A stretch of 64,000 nucleotides of DNA from Erinaceus europaeus (lineage: Eukaryota > Chordata > Mammalia > Eulipotyphla > Erinaceidae): contig NC_080175.1 in the NCBI RefSeq assembly GCF_950295315.1, positions 87,506,161 through 87,570,160 on the forward strand, read 5' to 3'. The notes under the pieces are model-generated. The model was not told where the DNA came from. It did no database searches and saw only the letters and a program-made list of their open reading frames with translations. Both the position numbers and the translations under genes were made by a program. Of the stretch, positions 43,456 to 55,420 are shown piece by piece; positions within the stretch are counted from its first letter, which is position 1, and every line of letters begins with the position of its first letter.

Positions 43456-45527
43456 CTATTGTATTAACTTTGCAACATTCTTAAAAATCTTTTGTTTTCC
43501 AAGCATACTTTCCTTTTCAAATTAATTATTTATCTTCTGCTTGAACAATTTGTATGTACTTCTTTGATTCATCTAGTTATTATTTCTGATCCACTTTTCT
43601 TTTCTCTTGTCTTTTTTGTTTTATTTTATGGGATTCACTGTGTATTCCTCTCAGAATATTACTAAGTAACTCTGAAAATACAACTACAAATTAAATACCA
43701 TGACTTAAAATTCACCTTAGTCAGGCTATATATATGAAACTGTCAGCTCACCTTTCATTTAAGCCTCGATACGCAAAAAGTTCACTAAGCACTTGAAATA
43801 CACAGGAATGTCTTTATTTAGATCTACTTTTGTCTAGAAATTGTCTAACTATGCAGTTGCCGGACAATAAGACATAATAGGCTAGCTTTCTATACATAAG
43901 CAAGTTTATTCTACTTCAGGGATTGTGGGAAAGTCTTCGAGTGTTATAAGGTTCAATTTTGAAATCTTAAATGGAAGGTAATTTAGAAAAGATTGCAATT
44001 GTGGTATAAATATAGAAAAAAATATTGTTCTAATTATTCGGCTAGATTTTTTGAAAAATGTTTTCTTTCTCATAGATCCTTTACTTTCTCTGCTTCATTA
44101 ACTCTTACTTTTACTTCTTGAAAACATATTCGACTTGTTTAGGAGGGACATCGTTCAAGTTCAGATACATCTCTGCCTAGCAGTTGTGAGAAGAGGTAGT
44201 TAAACTCATTCACATAAGTTTCATTAATCTGATTTTTACATATTTTCCATGAGAAACATTATAATTATTTAGGGATATGGCTAGGGTTCAGTATGTTATA
44301 TCTCCCCATTTGTTGATTCCTCTAATGAACACAGGAATGCACGGAAAGTTATATGTAAGGACATTTAAGTGTAGGTGGTAACTAGTATTAAATATATTTA
44401 CAGAGAATGTAAAGTAAAATGAGTAAAATCATCCCAGATAAAGACGTTTCAAATGCAATTAAGATAATTCCTTAAATTATTTATGGAAACATAATAGTTT
44501 ATGTTCAATTGTTTCAACAAGTAAAATCTAAACTAAAAGACCTTCTAGATTTTAATGATCTTATATTAACATGTATGAGCACGGAAGTCTACAATTTTCT
44601 ATACTGAAAGGAATATATCTAAAACAGCAATAATAAAGGCTAGTACATTTTGAGAAATTTCCATTAGAGAAAGCTTATTCTAAACTGCTTTACTTAGATT
44701 GAATTATTTCTCACCAGTAAAGATATTAGTAGACACAACAATGCTATACATAAACATTCTGATAGAATTTTGCAAGAAAAAATTTTGTAAAAATATTTCC
44801 ATTTGTTAGGTGCTATAGTTTTAACAAAAATATGAAGTTGTTAATGAATTAGTATTGGAAAAATTACCTGACAAATTCTCATATATCAAACGTCTTTTAC
44901 TTGATAACAGGAGCAATAGCAAAAATAGGTCACTATTTGGGTCAATTATACAAAGACCCTCCCTGGAATAAGTCATATCTATATTTGAAAAAGGAAATTT
45001 GATTAGTAATTTGTGCAATGCTAATTAGTTTCTAGCCACAAGCCACCTTTACCACCCACATCACCTCTTCTTTCTAGTACCTCTGAGTTATTCCAGTCTT
45101 CTTCGGAAAGTTGTTTAACCTAAAATGTCTTTAGGGGATAATTTTCTAACCACCTTTTAAACTACCACCCACAGTTTTCTACAAACTAAGATTCATCAAA
45201 AATATTCTTTTTTTTCCCTAAGTGGAGCAAAGGAAATATTAAAACATATGCTATACAAAATTTGACCCTTTCTACTTGAGGAAGTGCTCTCGATCCCAAA
45301 AGGGAAGTTAAATGCAAATTCTCAGTTGATGTCATCGCAATAAATGACTGAAATATTAAACTTGTTATTAAATAATCCAAATTTCAAATCCCCCAAGATT
45401 TAAATATTAGGAATGATCTTAATTTCAAATACGATTATAGAATTTTATATTTGCTAGCCTCAGATCTTTATGTCAAAATTATTGAAATGATTTCAGTGAT
45501 TTAGCTGAGTTGAAATATTTATCTTTT
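43456..45527. other. Unique AT-rich DNA
   Basis: 2 kb without a recognisable element or exon-like frame. Confidence 0.5.
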
Positions 45528-45775
45528 AGGGGGAGTACAAGGATGACCCACACAAAGATCTGGGTTGGACAGCCCCCCTCCACCTGCAGGGTGGACGCTT
45601 CACAAGCAGTGGAACAGATCTGCAGGTGTCGCTCTGTCTCATTCCCTCTCTCTCTTTCCCCCACCCTTCTCAAGTTCTCTGTCCTATCCAATAAAAGTGG
45701 AAAAAATGGCCACCACCATTTTTTCATAGTGCTGAAACCAAGCTATAACCCTAGAGGCAAAAGAAAAAGAAACAT
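45528..45775 (+). mobile_element. SINE, long form, 5'-decayed
   Basis: ACAAAGATCTGGGTTGGACAG in place of the B-box, CACCTGCAGGGTGGACGC, pyrimidine block, AATGGCCACCACC and the 3' module with ATAACCCTAGAGGC. Confidence 0.82.
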
Positions 45776-46011
45776 TAATCTTTTTTTTAAATATTATTTT
45801 TTTTGATATATGTGTGGACCAAGTAATCTGATTGTCTGATTGTTGGCTTCCTTTTATATACTTGTGTAACGTATATACTTGCTTCAGTATACATATGTAC
45901 ATACATAGACATGCACATGAACATATATATCAGGCATGTAGAAAGTCAATCATTTTTTTTTGCATAAAGCCATTAACTGTTCCATTTTTAAATTTGTATT
46001 TGTTTAAATAA

Positions 46012-46305
46012 AAGGTGGAAATAAGAGAGAGAAAGAATCAGAACATTATTCCAATTTATATAGTATTGAGAGTCAAACTCAAGACCTCACACATACAGTC
46101 CTGCAGTGTTTTCTCTCTCCATTTCTCTCTCTCTCTCTCACTCTCTTTTTCTCTCTCAATATTAGGTAGGGAGACAGAGATGCCACTACACAGTTCCACC
46201 ATTCGACCCATGTGAGATTCTTCTTTCTGGATGCTGGGCTTAAACCTAGCCTGTTGAACATGAAAAAATGTTTGCTCTAGTAGTTAAGCTATCTCCTGGA
46301 CCACA
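46012..46305 (-). mobile_element. Two old SINE fragments, antisense
   Basis: One at about 46012-46110 (AGAGTCAAACTCAAGACC) and one at about 46165-46305 (GGGCTTAAACCTAGCC), separated by a (CT)n stretch at 46115-46160. Confidence 0.6.
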
Positions 46306-46379
46306 AATCCTGTATTTTATCTATTGAGACACGTTTCCAATTGCAACATTTTTAAATTAAATGTTTTATTAAGAAACTT

Positions 46380-46692
46380 GGGAGCTGGGCAGTGGCATAC
46401 TCAGTTCAGTGCATGTAATACTAAGCGTGAGAACTTGTGCAAACGTCTGCTTTCAAGGCACAGCTCCCCACCTGCAGGGGGTAAGCTTCACAAGCAGTGA
46501 AGCAAGTATGCAGGTATCTATCTCCTCTCTCTCTCTCTCCCTCTCTCTCTCTCTTTTCTCTCCCTCCCTCTCCTCTCTCAATTTTTCTCTGTCCTATCCC
46601 ATAAAATGGAAAAAAAAAAAGTCTGCCCAGAGCAATGGATTCGTAGTGCCAGCACCAAGCCCTAGCGATAACTCTGGAGGAAAGAGACAGAG
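46380..46692 (+). mobile_element. SINE, long form
   Basis: Head GGGAGCTGGGCAGTGGCA, damaged B-box, CCACCTGCAGGGGGTAAGC, (CT)n-like block at 46522-46580, A-run, and 3' module GAGCAATGGATTCGTAGTGC to CTCTGGAGG. Confidence 0.88.
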
Positions 46693-46889
46693 AAATAAAA
46701 TGACACTTGATCATGTCTGTTTAGTAATTTCAGTAAATTTTAAAACATTTTCCTAACTTTTATTTTAGTTTGAAAACTGTCATTACGAAAATCTCTCATG
46801 TATTGTATCTGCTAATGTAGTTTTATAAAGAGGGCATTTATTTCAAACTATTTCTCATTCTACAGGTGTGTAACCTCTGACTGCATAAA

Positions 46890-47010
46890 GAGGTTTAGGG
46901 CTATGTATACTCAATAGAATATTACTTTATAATAAAAGTATGAGATTATACCACTTAGAACAAAACTGATGGAAATGAAAGTAACTATGCTATGTGAAGT
47001 AAAGAGGTGC
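46890..47010 (+). mobile_element. Ancient L1 ORF2 fragment
   Basis: ACTCAATAGAATATTACTT, ATAATAAAAGTATGAGATT and TATGTGAAGTAAAGAG read like the C-terminal ORF2 region of an old mammalian L1 in sense direction. No usable frame. Confidence 0.55.
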
Positions 47011-47204
47011 TAGTGTTCTAATGCTTCCTCTTTAGTGATCATCATGCAACCTAAAGTACATGAAAACCCACTTCCCATTGCTTTACTAGATTTGTAGTGT
47101 TAGCCATTAAGACAACTCTTCATTAGGAGGTATTTCAGACATCACTATCCCAGTTGGACGCATGGGCTGATTAAGACATCAAGCAAAGCAGAGACGAACA
47201 TTAG

Positions 47205-47405
47205 AGAGTTGAAAGGGGGGAAGCTTCATGAAAGGTGAAGCAGGTCTACAAGTGTCTCTCTGTCTCTCTAGCTCCCCCTACCCTCTCATTTTCTCTCTAT
47301 CCTAAGAAAGAAAGGAAAGAAGAAAAAGACGATGGTGGATTATTGTGCAGGCACCAATCCCCACTGATAATAACCGTGGTGGCAATAAAAAATTTTTTTT
47401 TTCAG
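47205..47405 (+). mobile_element. SINE, 5'-truncated
   Basis: Starts within the body (GGGAAGCTTCATGAAAGGTG), with pyrimidine block, AAGAAAGGAAAG linker, GATGGTGGATTATTGTGC and CACCAATCCCCACTG 3' module. Confidence 0.8.
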
Positions 47406-47634
47406 GGGAAAAAAAAAGAAGATATGAAGAAAAGTCAGTTTATCAGCTACTATCCTGGCCACCAGCAAATCTGTTACTGGTAGCTCAATAGAGACAAAAC
47501 AAACAAACAAATAAAAACAGGCAACAACAAACAAAGGAATATTGAAGGCTTAGAGAGAAGTTTTATTTCTTCATTCTTTCCCTTCTCTTTCTTCCTTCCT
47601 TTCATTTTTTCTGTCATTCTCTCTTTCTTTCTGT

Positions 47635-47727
47635 TGCTTTTTTTTTTTACCACCAGGGTTATTCATGAGGTTCTGAGCACTGCGAATCCTTTAGTCCTAG
47701 TGGCTTTTTTATTTTCTTTCTCTTTCT

Positions 47728-47779
<52 letters not shown>

Positions 47780-47890
47780 TCAACAAAGAGAAATAGAGGG
47801 ATGGGAGCACTGCTCCACTGGTTGTGAAGCTTGAGGGGTACCAAGGGCTGGAGCCTTGTCCTCACAGATGGTAATGAATGTGCTCTGTGG
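47635..47890 (-). mobile_element. SINE, long form, antisense, with (CTTT)n
   Basis: T-run, CACCAGGGTTATTCATGAGG, (CTTT)n at 47707-47781, a short body and GGCTGGAGCCTTGTCC. Head lost. Confidence 0.8.
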
Positions 47891-48347
47891 ACTGTTCCCC
47901 CACTGAGTCCCATGTTTTACATGTCTATGGGAATCGGTTTTAAATACTTCATATTGCGTTTCTGATTCAAATATTCTATTTCTTCAATTCTAATCATTTT
48001 AATATAATCATTTTGTAAATTAGTTATCCTAGATTATTAGCACTGTGTCTAACAGAATGCAGAAAATATCACTTTCATTGCTATTTACTCACCGTAGAAA
48101 ATATGACACAGTTTGAAATGAGTCTGAAACTTTCATCAGCTATTCAGTTCAACAGCCCACGTTATTTGATAAGGCTTATAAAACTGTGGCTCTGTATTTG
48201 AAACATTTCACTATTAGTTAAATGTTATGAGTTTCAAGACCCTGTAACTTCAAAATCTAAATACACCGAATAGAAATGTGTGAACAACTAGGTTTTATAT
48301 CCACATATGGGAAAAGTATACAATTATAGCAGTAGAAACTGCAATTG
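47891..48347. other. Unique AT-rich DNA
   Basis: Nothing recognised. Confidence 0.45.
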
Positions 48348-48361
48348 GAAATGAATCACTA

Positions 48362-48702
48362 TTGGGGATCGGGCAGTAGCACAGCGGGTTAAGCGCATGT
48401 GGCACAAAGCGCAAAGACCGAAGTACGGATCTCAGTTCTCAGTTCGAGACCTCAGCTCCCACCTGCAGGGGAGTCTCTTCACAGGCGGTGAAGCAGGTCT
48501 GCATGCGTCTTTCTGTCTTTCTCTCCCCCCCTCTGTCTTCCCCTCCTCTCTCCATTTCTGTCTGTCCTATCCAACAACAAACGACATCAACAGTAACAAT
48601 AATAACCACAACAAGGCTACAGCAAAAGGGGAAAAAAATGGCCTCCAGGAGCAGTGGATTCATGGTGCAGGCACCGAGCCCCAGCAATAACCTTGGAGGC
48701 AA

Positions 48703-48734
<32 letters not shown>

Positions 48735-48741
48735 AGAAAAA
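48362..48741 (+). mobile_element. SINE, long form, full length, with TSD
   Basis: The best full copy of the long form: head with TAGCACAGCGGGTTAAGCGC, B-box CAGTTCGAGACC, CAACAACAAACGACATCAAC linker, 3' module ATGGCCTCCAGGAGCAGTGG to AACCTTGGAGGC and an A/AAAAG tail. TSD GAAATGAATCACTA (48348-48361) and GAAATCAATCACTA (48742-48755), one change. Confidence 0.95.
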
Positions 48742-48755
48742 GAAATCAATCACTA

Positions 48756-49613
48756 CTAATGTTAAATAAAGGTGGCATACAACAGAATCTCTAAACTGGT
48801 TTCATTGAAATTTAAATTCACAGCACACGAAAGAGTAAGAAAACAGTCACCACATTCTCCTTTATCAGGCTATACAGGTAACACCAAGTTGCTCATCACT
48901 GTCCATTTTAAAGGACCATGATGCTGTATCATGCAAAGCAGCTAGAAAAGCTAGGAATAAAATGTGATTTCAACTGCTCAAACTGTACATATTCATCTTT
49001 TAGAAGTTCTGTTAAACAAAAGAACTCTAGCATCTTGATCTCTTTAAACTGTTATAATAAATGTATGGTCTTTGCACTGTTTTTAACTTCATTTAACTCT
49101 TCTTAGAGAACATTTACATTATACCAGTATAAAAAGTCATATTAACAGTAAGCCTTATACCAACATCCAAAACAATGCTGCCAACCATTTATTTGATGCT
49201 AGGATAGACAGCTGGGGGTAGAGTGGTGATTCTTCTGCTTTACCATTGAGAAGACAGTCATTCTGTGGTTTTACTTTTGTTTTGAAACTAGTATATACTC
49301 ATTAGAAAATCTGGAAATGCAGAATTCCTACCTGTCAGCACATGAAAGGTATAAAAGGATAAAATGAGGAGAGATCAATAAGAAAGGTTTATATAAATCC
49401 TAACATACTAGACTAGCAATTATTTTTGTCATGCTAAGAGCCTGATTCCAGAGACTGACTGAAGGTTGTGTTTTGTACACAGACACAAAAGCTATATATG
49501 CAACCGTATACATAGTCTATATGTTATATGTGCACACACACACACATATATATATATTTGTTTTTCACAGAAATGTCTTCTGTTTGATTGCTCAAAGAAT
49601 GGTTTATAAAAAG
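48756..49613. other. Unique DNA
   Basis: Nothing recognised. Short (CA)/(TA) run at about 49535-49556. Confidence 0.45.
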
Positions 49614-49624
49614 ATACAGCAGGA

Positions 49625-49940
49625 GGGAGCTGGGTAGTGGCTCAGCAGTTTACGCACATGTGACGAAGCTCAAGGACCAGCTTAAGGGTCACGGTTCGAG
49701 CCCCCGGCTCCCCACCTACAAGGGGGTCACTTCACAAGTGGTAAAGCAGGTGTGCAGGTGTCTATCTTTTGCCCTTCTCTCTGTCTTCCCCTCCTCTCTT
49801 GATATCTCTCTGTCCTATCCAACAACGACAGCAATAATAACAACAAAGACGATAAACAACAAGGGCAACAAAAGGGAAAAATAGATAAATAAAATATTTA
49901 AAATAATATTATTTAAAATAATAAATATTTAAAATAAAAT
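49625..49940 (+). mobile_element. SINE with TSD
   Basis: Head GGGAGCTGGGTAGTGGCTC, B-box GGTTCGAGCCCCC, linker AACAACGACAGCAATAATAA and a long A/T-rich tail. TSD ATACAGCAGGA (49614-49624) and ATACGGCAGGA (49941-49951), one change. Confidence 0.93.
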
Positions 49941-49951
49941 ATACGGCAGGA

Positions 49952-50838
49952 TATTTAGTAAGTTTATGAGCAATGATACAACCATGAACCTTAGATTTCA
50001 TAGATAGCAATTTAGATTTAAGTCATTTTAAATATGTGAGCTAATACTGTTAATGTACTGTTGTCATTAAAATGCAGCTGGATGAAATCAAACCTATAGT
50101 TTATGAATAGTAAATTTATCATGCAAATTAGAAACCCATTGCATGGCAGAAAAACAGAGAAACAATTGAAAAGTATCCAAATGAATTATACATACTTCAC
50201 TGTCTATACAGAAAATGTACTAGTTCACTGAAAGGAAGGAATGCTTTTCCTAGATTTGACATTCTGGAGAAATGGTTTACAATGGTTTTTATTTTGATTA
50301 ACATACAATAGGATACTGTCTGAAATTATGTCCCATTTGTTGCTATCTTGTCTCCCTGGTTCTTAGTAAACACTCGAAGACCATCCTCAGGAGTTGCCTA
50401 ATGATGAGGCTACTTTCTGAGAAAAGCTAATTGGATGATTCTGTCATTGTGCAGATATCATAGAGCAAGCTTACGAAAACTGATATTGGATAGCTAAATA
50501 CAACCTGAAGTATATGGTATAGTGCATTATTCCTAAGCTCACATTAGCACTACATATTAGTGTACTGAAAATTGTAGACAAATTATAATACAATGTTATC
50601 TGGATATTCACATGTATTTGGATGTAAAGAAGTGTATAGTCAAAAAAAACAAAACAAAACAGGTGACATTACCAGTGGGTTATGTAAGTTTATGGACTCT
50701 GATACACAAAAGAACATAAAATTAAATCAAATATTACCATTAACATGCTCAATAACACCGAGGCTTTGTTCAGCATTACACTATGAAATTTTCATGCTAA
50801 AATATCACTAAACAAGAAGAATTTTGGGACCACGGTTA
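49952..50838. other. Unique AT-rich DNA
   Basis: Nothing recognised. Confidence 0.45.
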
Positions 50839-50839
50839 C

Positions 50840-50990
50840 ATATGTAATTCGTTGGTGGAGGAAAGTGAGTTTGATTGGTCATGAGAATATTTCGTAGACA
50901 TCTGTCATGGGAGATGAGAAATTGTACCCATGTGACAACTGTACTATAAACTATGCTTGCACAATAAGAATTTTTAAATTACAATTTTAA
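50840..50990 (+). mobile_element. Probable old L1 3' terminus
   Basis: GTTGGTGGAGGAAAGTGAG, GGAGATGAGAAATTGTACCC and TACTATAAACTATGC followed by an A-rich end. Similar to 42865-42990, and plausibly a decayed short-lineage L1 end. Confidence 0.45.
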
Positions 50991-51157
50991 AAAATAAATT
51001 AAGACATGAAATAAAAATCCTAGTCTTTAAATCTTAGAGTTAAAACATGAATAAGCAAAATGAGCTACAATTTATAATCATCATTCCAAAAAAAAAAGAA
51101 AGTGAAGTCAACAGAAAAAAAATAGTGTTATACCACCAAGTAACAATGAGTATATAA

Positions 51158-51695
51158 AGGGTCTAACAATGGCACACCTGGTTGAAACCGCACATTACCA
51201 TGTCCAAGGACCTGGGTTCAAGCCTCCTGGTCCCTACATGCAGGAGAAGATCTTCACAAGTGGTGAAATACTGCTGCATGTATCTTTCTACCTCTCTATC
51301 TCCCCCACTCTTCTCATTTTTTTCTGTAATATTATATGAAAAGAAGAAGGAGGAGGAGGAGAAGGAGGAGAAGAAGAAGAAGCAGAAGAAGAAGAAGAAG
51401 AAGAAAAAGAAGAAGAAGAAGAGGAAGAGGAAGAGGAAGAGGAAGAAGAAGAAGAAAAGACGAGGGGGAGGAAGAAGAAGAAGAAGGAGAAGGAGAAGGA
51501 GGAGGAGGAGGAGAAGGAGGAGAAGGAGAAGGAGAAGGAGAAGGAGAAGGAGAAGGAGAAGGAGAAGGAGAAGGAGAAGGAGAAGGAGAAGGAGAAGGAG
51601 AAGAAGAAGAAGAAGAAGAAGAAGGAAAGTCAATGAAGAATAGCGGATTCATCATGCAGGCACCAAGCCCCCAGCAACAACCCTGGTGGCAAAAA
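51158..51695 (+). mobile_element. SINE, long form, with a 290-bp purine expansion
   Basis: Body at 51158-51335 (AATGGCACACCTGGTTG head, GACCTGGGTTCAAGCCTCC B-box) and 3' module at 51634-51690 (AGCGGATTCATCATGCAGGC to CAACCCTGGTGGC). The purine tract 51337-51625 lies where the A-rich linker should be. Confidence 0.88.
51337..51625. repeat. (GAA)n/(GGA)n/(GAGAAG)n purine tract
   Basis: An almost pure purine strand in phases: GAA-rich, GAGGAA, GGA, then regular GAGAAG hexamers at about 51522-51600. A second GGA/GAA-rich stretch follows at 51697-51815. Gives Arg/Lys/Glu or Leu/Pro/Ser frames on both strands that are not genes. Confidence 0.95.
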
Positions 51696-51815
51696 ATAGA
51701 AGAAGGAGAAGGAAGGAGAGAAGGACAAGGAAGGAGAAGAAGAAGAAAAGGAAGGAGAAAGGGAAGAATGGGGTGGAGAAGAAAGAGGAAGAGGAGGAGA
51801 GGGGGAGAATGGATA

Positions 51816-54487
51816 TATGTAGATGTATGGAAGTCATGGAGTCTTACCAAAAGTGTCTTTCAGATTCAAACCCATCTTTAAAACAGCTTTTTAGTGTGGA
51901 AAATTGAAAGCAGTAGACATAAGTTCATATATTATGTTTCCAGAAATTATTACACTTTTTTTTTGTTCTAAAAAAAAAAAAAAAAAAAAAGACCTTACTG
52001 ATTTGATTGAGAGAGCTACTTCAAAAATTCTCTTGGCTCTTTAGATTTTATATCTGCAGTCCAAGCTTTCCACCACTAGAGGACAGCCTTGCATATCTCC
52101 TCAGGGGAACTATACAAAATAAATGACTTCTAATAAATTACTTTTATTGAAAAAAAAAAGAACATGTATTTTTTATAAAACTTTTATATCAGTTATGTTT
52201 AAAACAAATTTGGCAATCTGGGGAGCATAGTAGGAGGTTCAAATAATTCATTATCTCAATAAATTAACATGAAACCATGAAAAATAGTTAACTTTTGGCT
52301 GAACACTCTTTACAAATTATATTAATACTCCAAATTTCTGTAGGTTCTGGGTTTTAGCCAGTGGAGGTCATGTATACATTTTATAAACTAGGTAACTAAG
52401 GCTACAAAAAAAAAAAAGAAATATTCAGAGAACATGGTGTTTAAATATGCATATAGTTTAGTGTCATTTTTGTCCTAAACTTATTGTATTATGAGTATTT
52501 GGACTTTCCATCTCACGTATTTGTTATTATTATTTAAATATATTCATTGTTTACCCCCATTTACCGCTCCTCTAACTTTCCCTCATTCAACGATTCTACT
52601 TTTTAATCTGCAAATATCATCTGAAATTATTTTCTGTGAAGGAAGCTATCCTATACATTTAACCACTCACTGAAGTCCTATAGAGTTCTCTTAAGACAAA
52701 AAAAAATTCCTTGTAATATTATCAGATTTCCACTTCTAGATAATCACTATAATCTATGTTAGAAGTTATATCTCATTTTACCTTATATGAAAATTTACCA
52801 AGCCACTAGACTATTAATTTACTAATAGTCACATTTGTACTGTATGTTCTGGTATGTTACAGTTTCTTGGCTGAAAGATTTCACACTGAATTTATGTTTA
52901 TAATAAAAACAAAGAAAAAGAATAGAAGAAAGAAAGAAATTCCTTGTTGGGACAAGTGGAAATTATAGGAGTGATGTTATTTAAGAACTGGTGGGATCCA
53001 GACACCCCTGACTCTATATCATCAGCTATGTTCCATGCTCACGTCACTACTGACAAGGGGTGATAGACAGCAAAGATTCAAATATCCTTTTAGGGAAAAC
53101 TTTCAAAAGAAAAGGGAGACTCACTTCCTTCATCTCCATTTAATCTCAGTATGGCACTTTGATCAAGCACGAGTAATGGATTCTTCTGTTGAAAGTAAGA
53201 ATGAATTTCTGTGATTATCCTGGTCAGGGTCAGGTGTCCCTTCTCTAGCCAGAGTGAGAAAAACATACACTAATGGACAATTCCTCAGGGTCGCTAGAAA
53301 TGATTACAAACAGAAACTTCCAATGCATACCGGGGACTCTTCTTACATCAGAAAATGAAAGTTACCTATTCTATTGATAGATATCTAGCTAAGGAATGCA
53401 TTGAACAATACAGGGTTTCATAGTGCGTGATTGCTTCCTACTGAATATTTTACCATATTTTTGCTTTTGTTTAACATGGACCCCTTTGACTATTTCTGTG
53501 CTTCTTAAAGAGATAGATATCTCTTCTAAAAGAAACAGATGCTGTAACTATGTCCTAGAAGGTTGGTAAAACTATAGAAAACCGAACAGATTGTGAGTAT
53601 ACATGATTCAACCAAGCAGCACTTTTTGCAGGTGACCCTGCCCTAGAGATATTATCAGGAAGACATTCCTGTTACGATATTATCATTCCCCAGAACTGGA
53701 ACAGTGTAATGGATTGGTAATAAGAGGACCTAAAAATGAAGAAAATCAACCCAGTTGCTACAGGCAAAGCATGCTTGCAGACCAAAATTCTCATTAGTAG
53801 CACAGAGTCAGATGTCAAATTTTTGCTACCTTAGCAGCACTCTCGCCATGGATGCACTAATTAGACAAGGAGATAAACTGTGTTGCTAAAGAAAACTCAC
53901 CCTTTATTTATGATTGTGGATTGAGTGACAGCAAGTGAGCATCAAGATCCAAATCCCAGTCATTACAGATAAAGAGCACAGAGGTGGCTTGGATCAAAAT
54001 ATTTATCAGTGCAGAGGATTAAAAAGAAGACCTTTACTCCAACCTTAATTGAACAAAGTCTGATCCCTATATGTGAGAGGAAACTGAGTAAAGGGAAGTG
54101 GAGGACTGTACACAGTAACAAATGGAAACGGAGATGGGTGTAGATAATGAATCACTCCACAGTACACTAGACATAATCAGGAGTACCTTACCAGCACTGT
54201 GGGCAGCTGAGAACTGAAGCTGAATTTTAAAAACTAGCTCTTACTTCCTATGTAGACTACAGAACAGAATCATAATTAATATCATTGATATGGTGGATAA
54301 CGATGAGGACTGTTCATAGTGGGTAGAAATATCATAAATACTGGTTCAATAAAATGATGAGGCATTAACTGGCAGAAATTCCAAAGGGGGCAGCAAACAA
54401 GGTCAGATCAACTTATAGGGTGTTAACAAACATTGTAAGTGCCATTGTTTTATTTCAACTCTATTAGATCTGAGTCCTCAGTTTACT
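51816..54487. other. Unique DNA, 2.7 kb
   Basis: No transposon, exon-like frame or RNA gene recognised. A-runs at 51971-51990, 52151 and 52406. The stretch 52950-54250 has somewhat higher GC than its surroundings. Confidence 0.5.
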
Positions 54488-54550
54488 GACTTGATTTTCA
54501 GGAATATATATATCCACATATTCATATATATATATATATATATATATATC
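54488..54550. repeat. (TA)n-rich tract
   Basis: Interrupted TA repeats. Confidence 0.9.
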
Positions 54551-54880
54551 CTCATCTCATATTTATGCAAGATCATAGAACTGGAATTTAAAAGATTTCT
54601 AATCCAGTGTGTTTTGCCATATAATGCTGAATGCAAACAATATGAATACAGTCATTAAAAACACAGTTTTCAACATATTATTGCTAACATTTGAATTATA
54701 AATCATTTTTCTCTAAAAACAATAACTTTCTCATTGATGACAATGAGGCATTTTCCATTAAAATATTTAATTTACTAAAAGCACTTCACTTATGAGCACT
54801 CCAGTAGCATGCTATGTACATGGTTTCAAATATGTGTCTTTATGCATGGATAAGTTATTTGATGTATGTGCATATGTGCA

Positions 54881-54916
<36 letters not shown>

Positions 54917-54965
54917 GGAGAGAGAGAGAGAGAGAGAGAGGAAGAGAGAGAGAGAGAGAGAGAGA
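54881..54965. repeat. (TG)n-(AG)n microsatellite
   Basis: TG units to about 54900, then AG units with a few GG interruptions. Confidence 0.95.
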
Positions 54966-54989
54966 AAGGTCACAGTCCCAAGACAACTT

Positions 54990-55127
54990 TTTTAAATAGA
55001 ACAGGGAGACAGAAAGTAAGAGAAAAAAAAACCAAAACACACATTTCTTTTATTATGGTGGGGGGCTGAGTCTGGTTTATATTCAGGGCAAAGGAAGCAC
55101 TTCCTTAGTTGAGCTATCTTTCTGGCC
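54990..55127 (-). mobile_element. Old SINE, antisense
   Basis: TTTTAAATAGAACAGGGAGACAG, AGTCTGGTTTATATTCAGGGC and the head side TGAGCTATCTTTCTGGCCC. Confidence 0.65.
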
Positions 55128-55149
55128 CATATATACTTATAGTTATTTT

Positions 55150-55420
55150 CTAGGGAAAGATAGAAACAGGCTGGGAGTATGGATCGACCTACCATTGCCC
55201 ATGTCCAGCAGGGAAGCAATTACAAAAACCAGACCTTCCACCTTCTGCACCTCATAATGACACTGGGTCCATACTCCCAGAGGGATGAGGAATAGGGAAG
55301 CTATCAGGGGAGAGGCTGGGATATGGAACCCTGGTGGTGGGAAATATGTGGAATTTTACCCCTCTTATCCTATGATTTTGTCAATATTTTCTATTTTATA
55401 AATAAAGTTAAAATATGTGA
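55150..55420 (+). mobile_element. L1 3' terminal fragment
   Basis: The long-lineage terminal module: TAGGGAAAGATAGAAACAGG, GAAGCAATTACAAAAACCAG, ATCCTATGATTTTGTCAATA and TAAATAAAGTTAAAA. 5'-truncated. Confidence 0.88.

Noticed and set aside
51163..51881. Several frames of 150-180 codons of Arg/Lys/Glu or Leu/Pro/Ser on both strands
   Set aside because: Products of the purine tract inside a SINE. Codon content follows the repeat unit.
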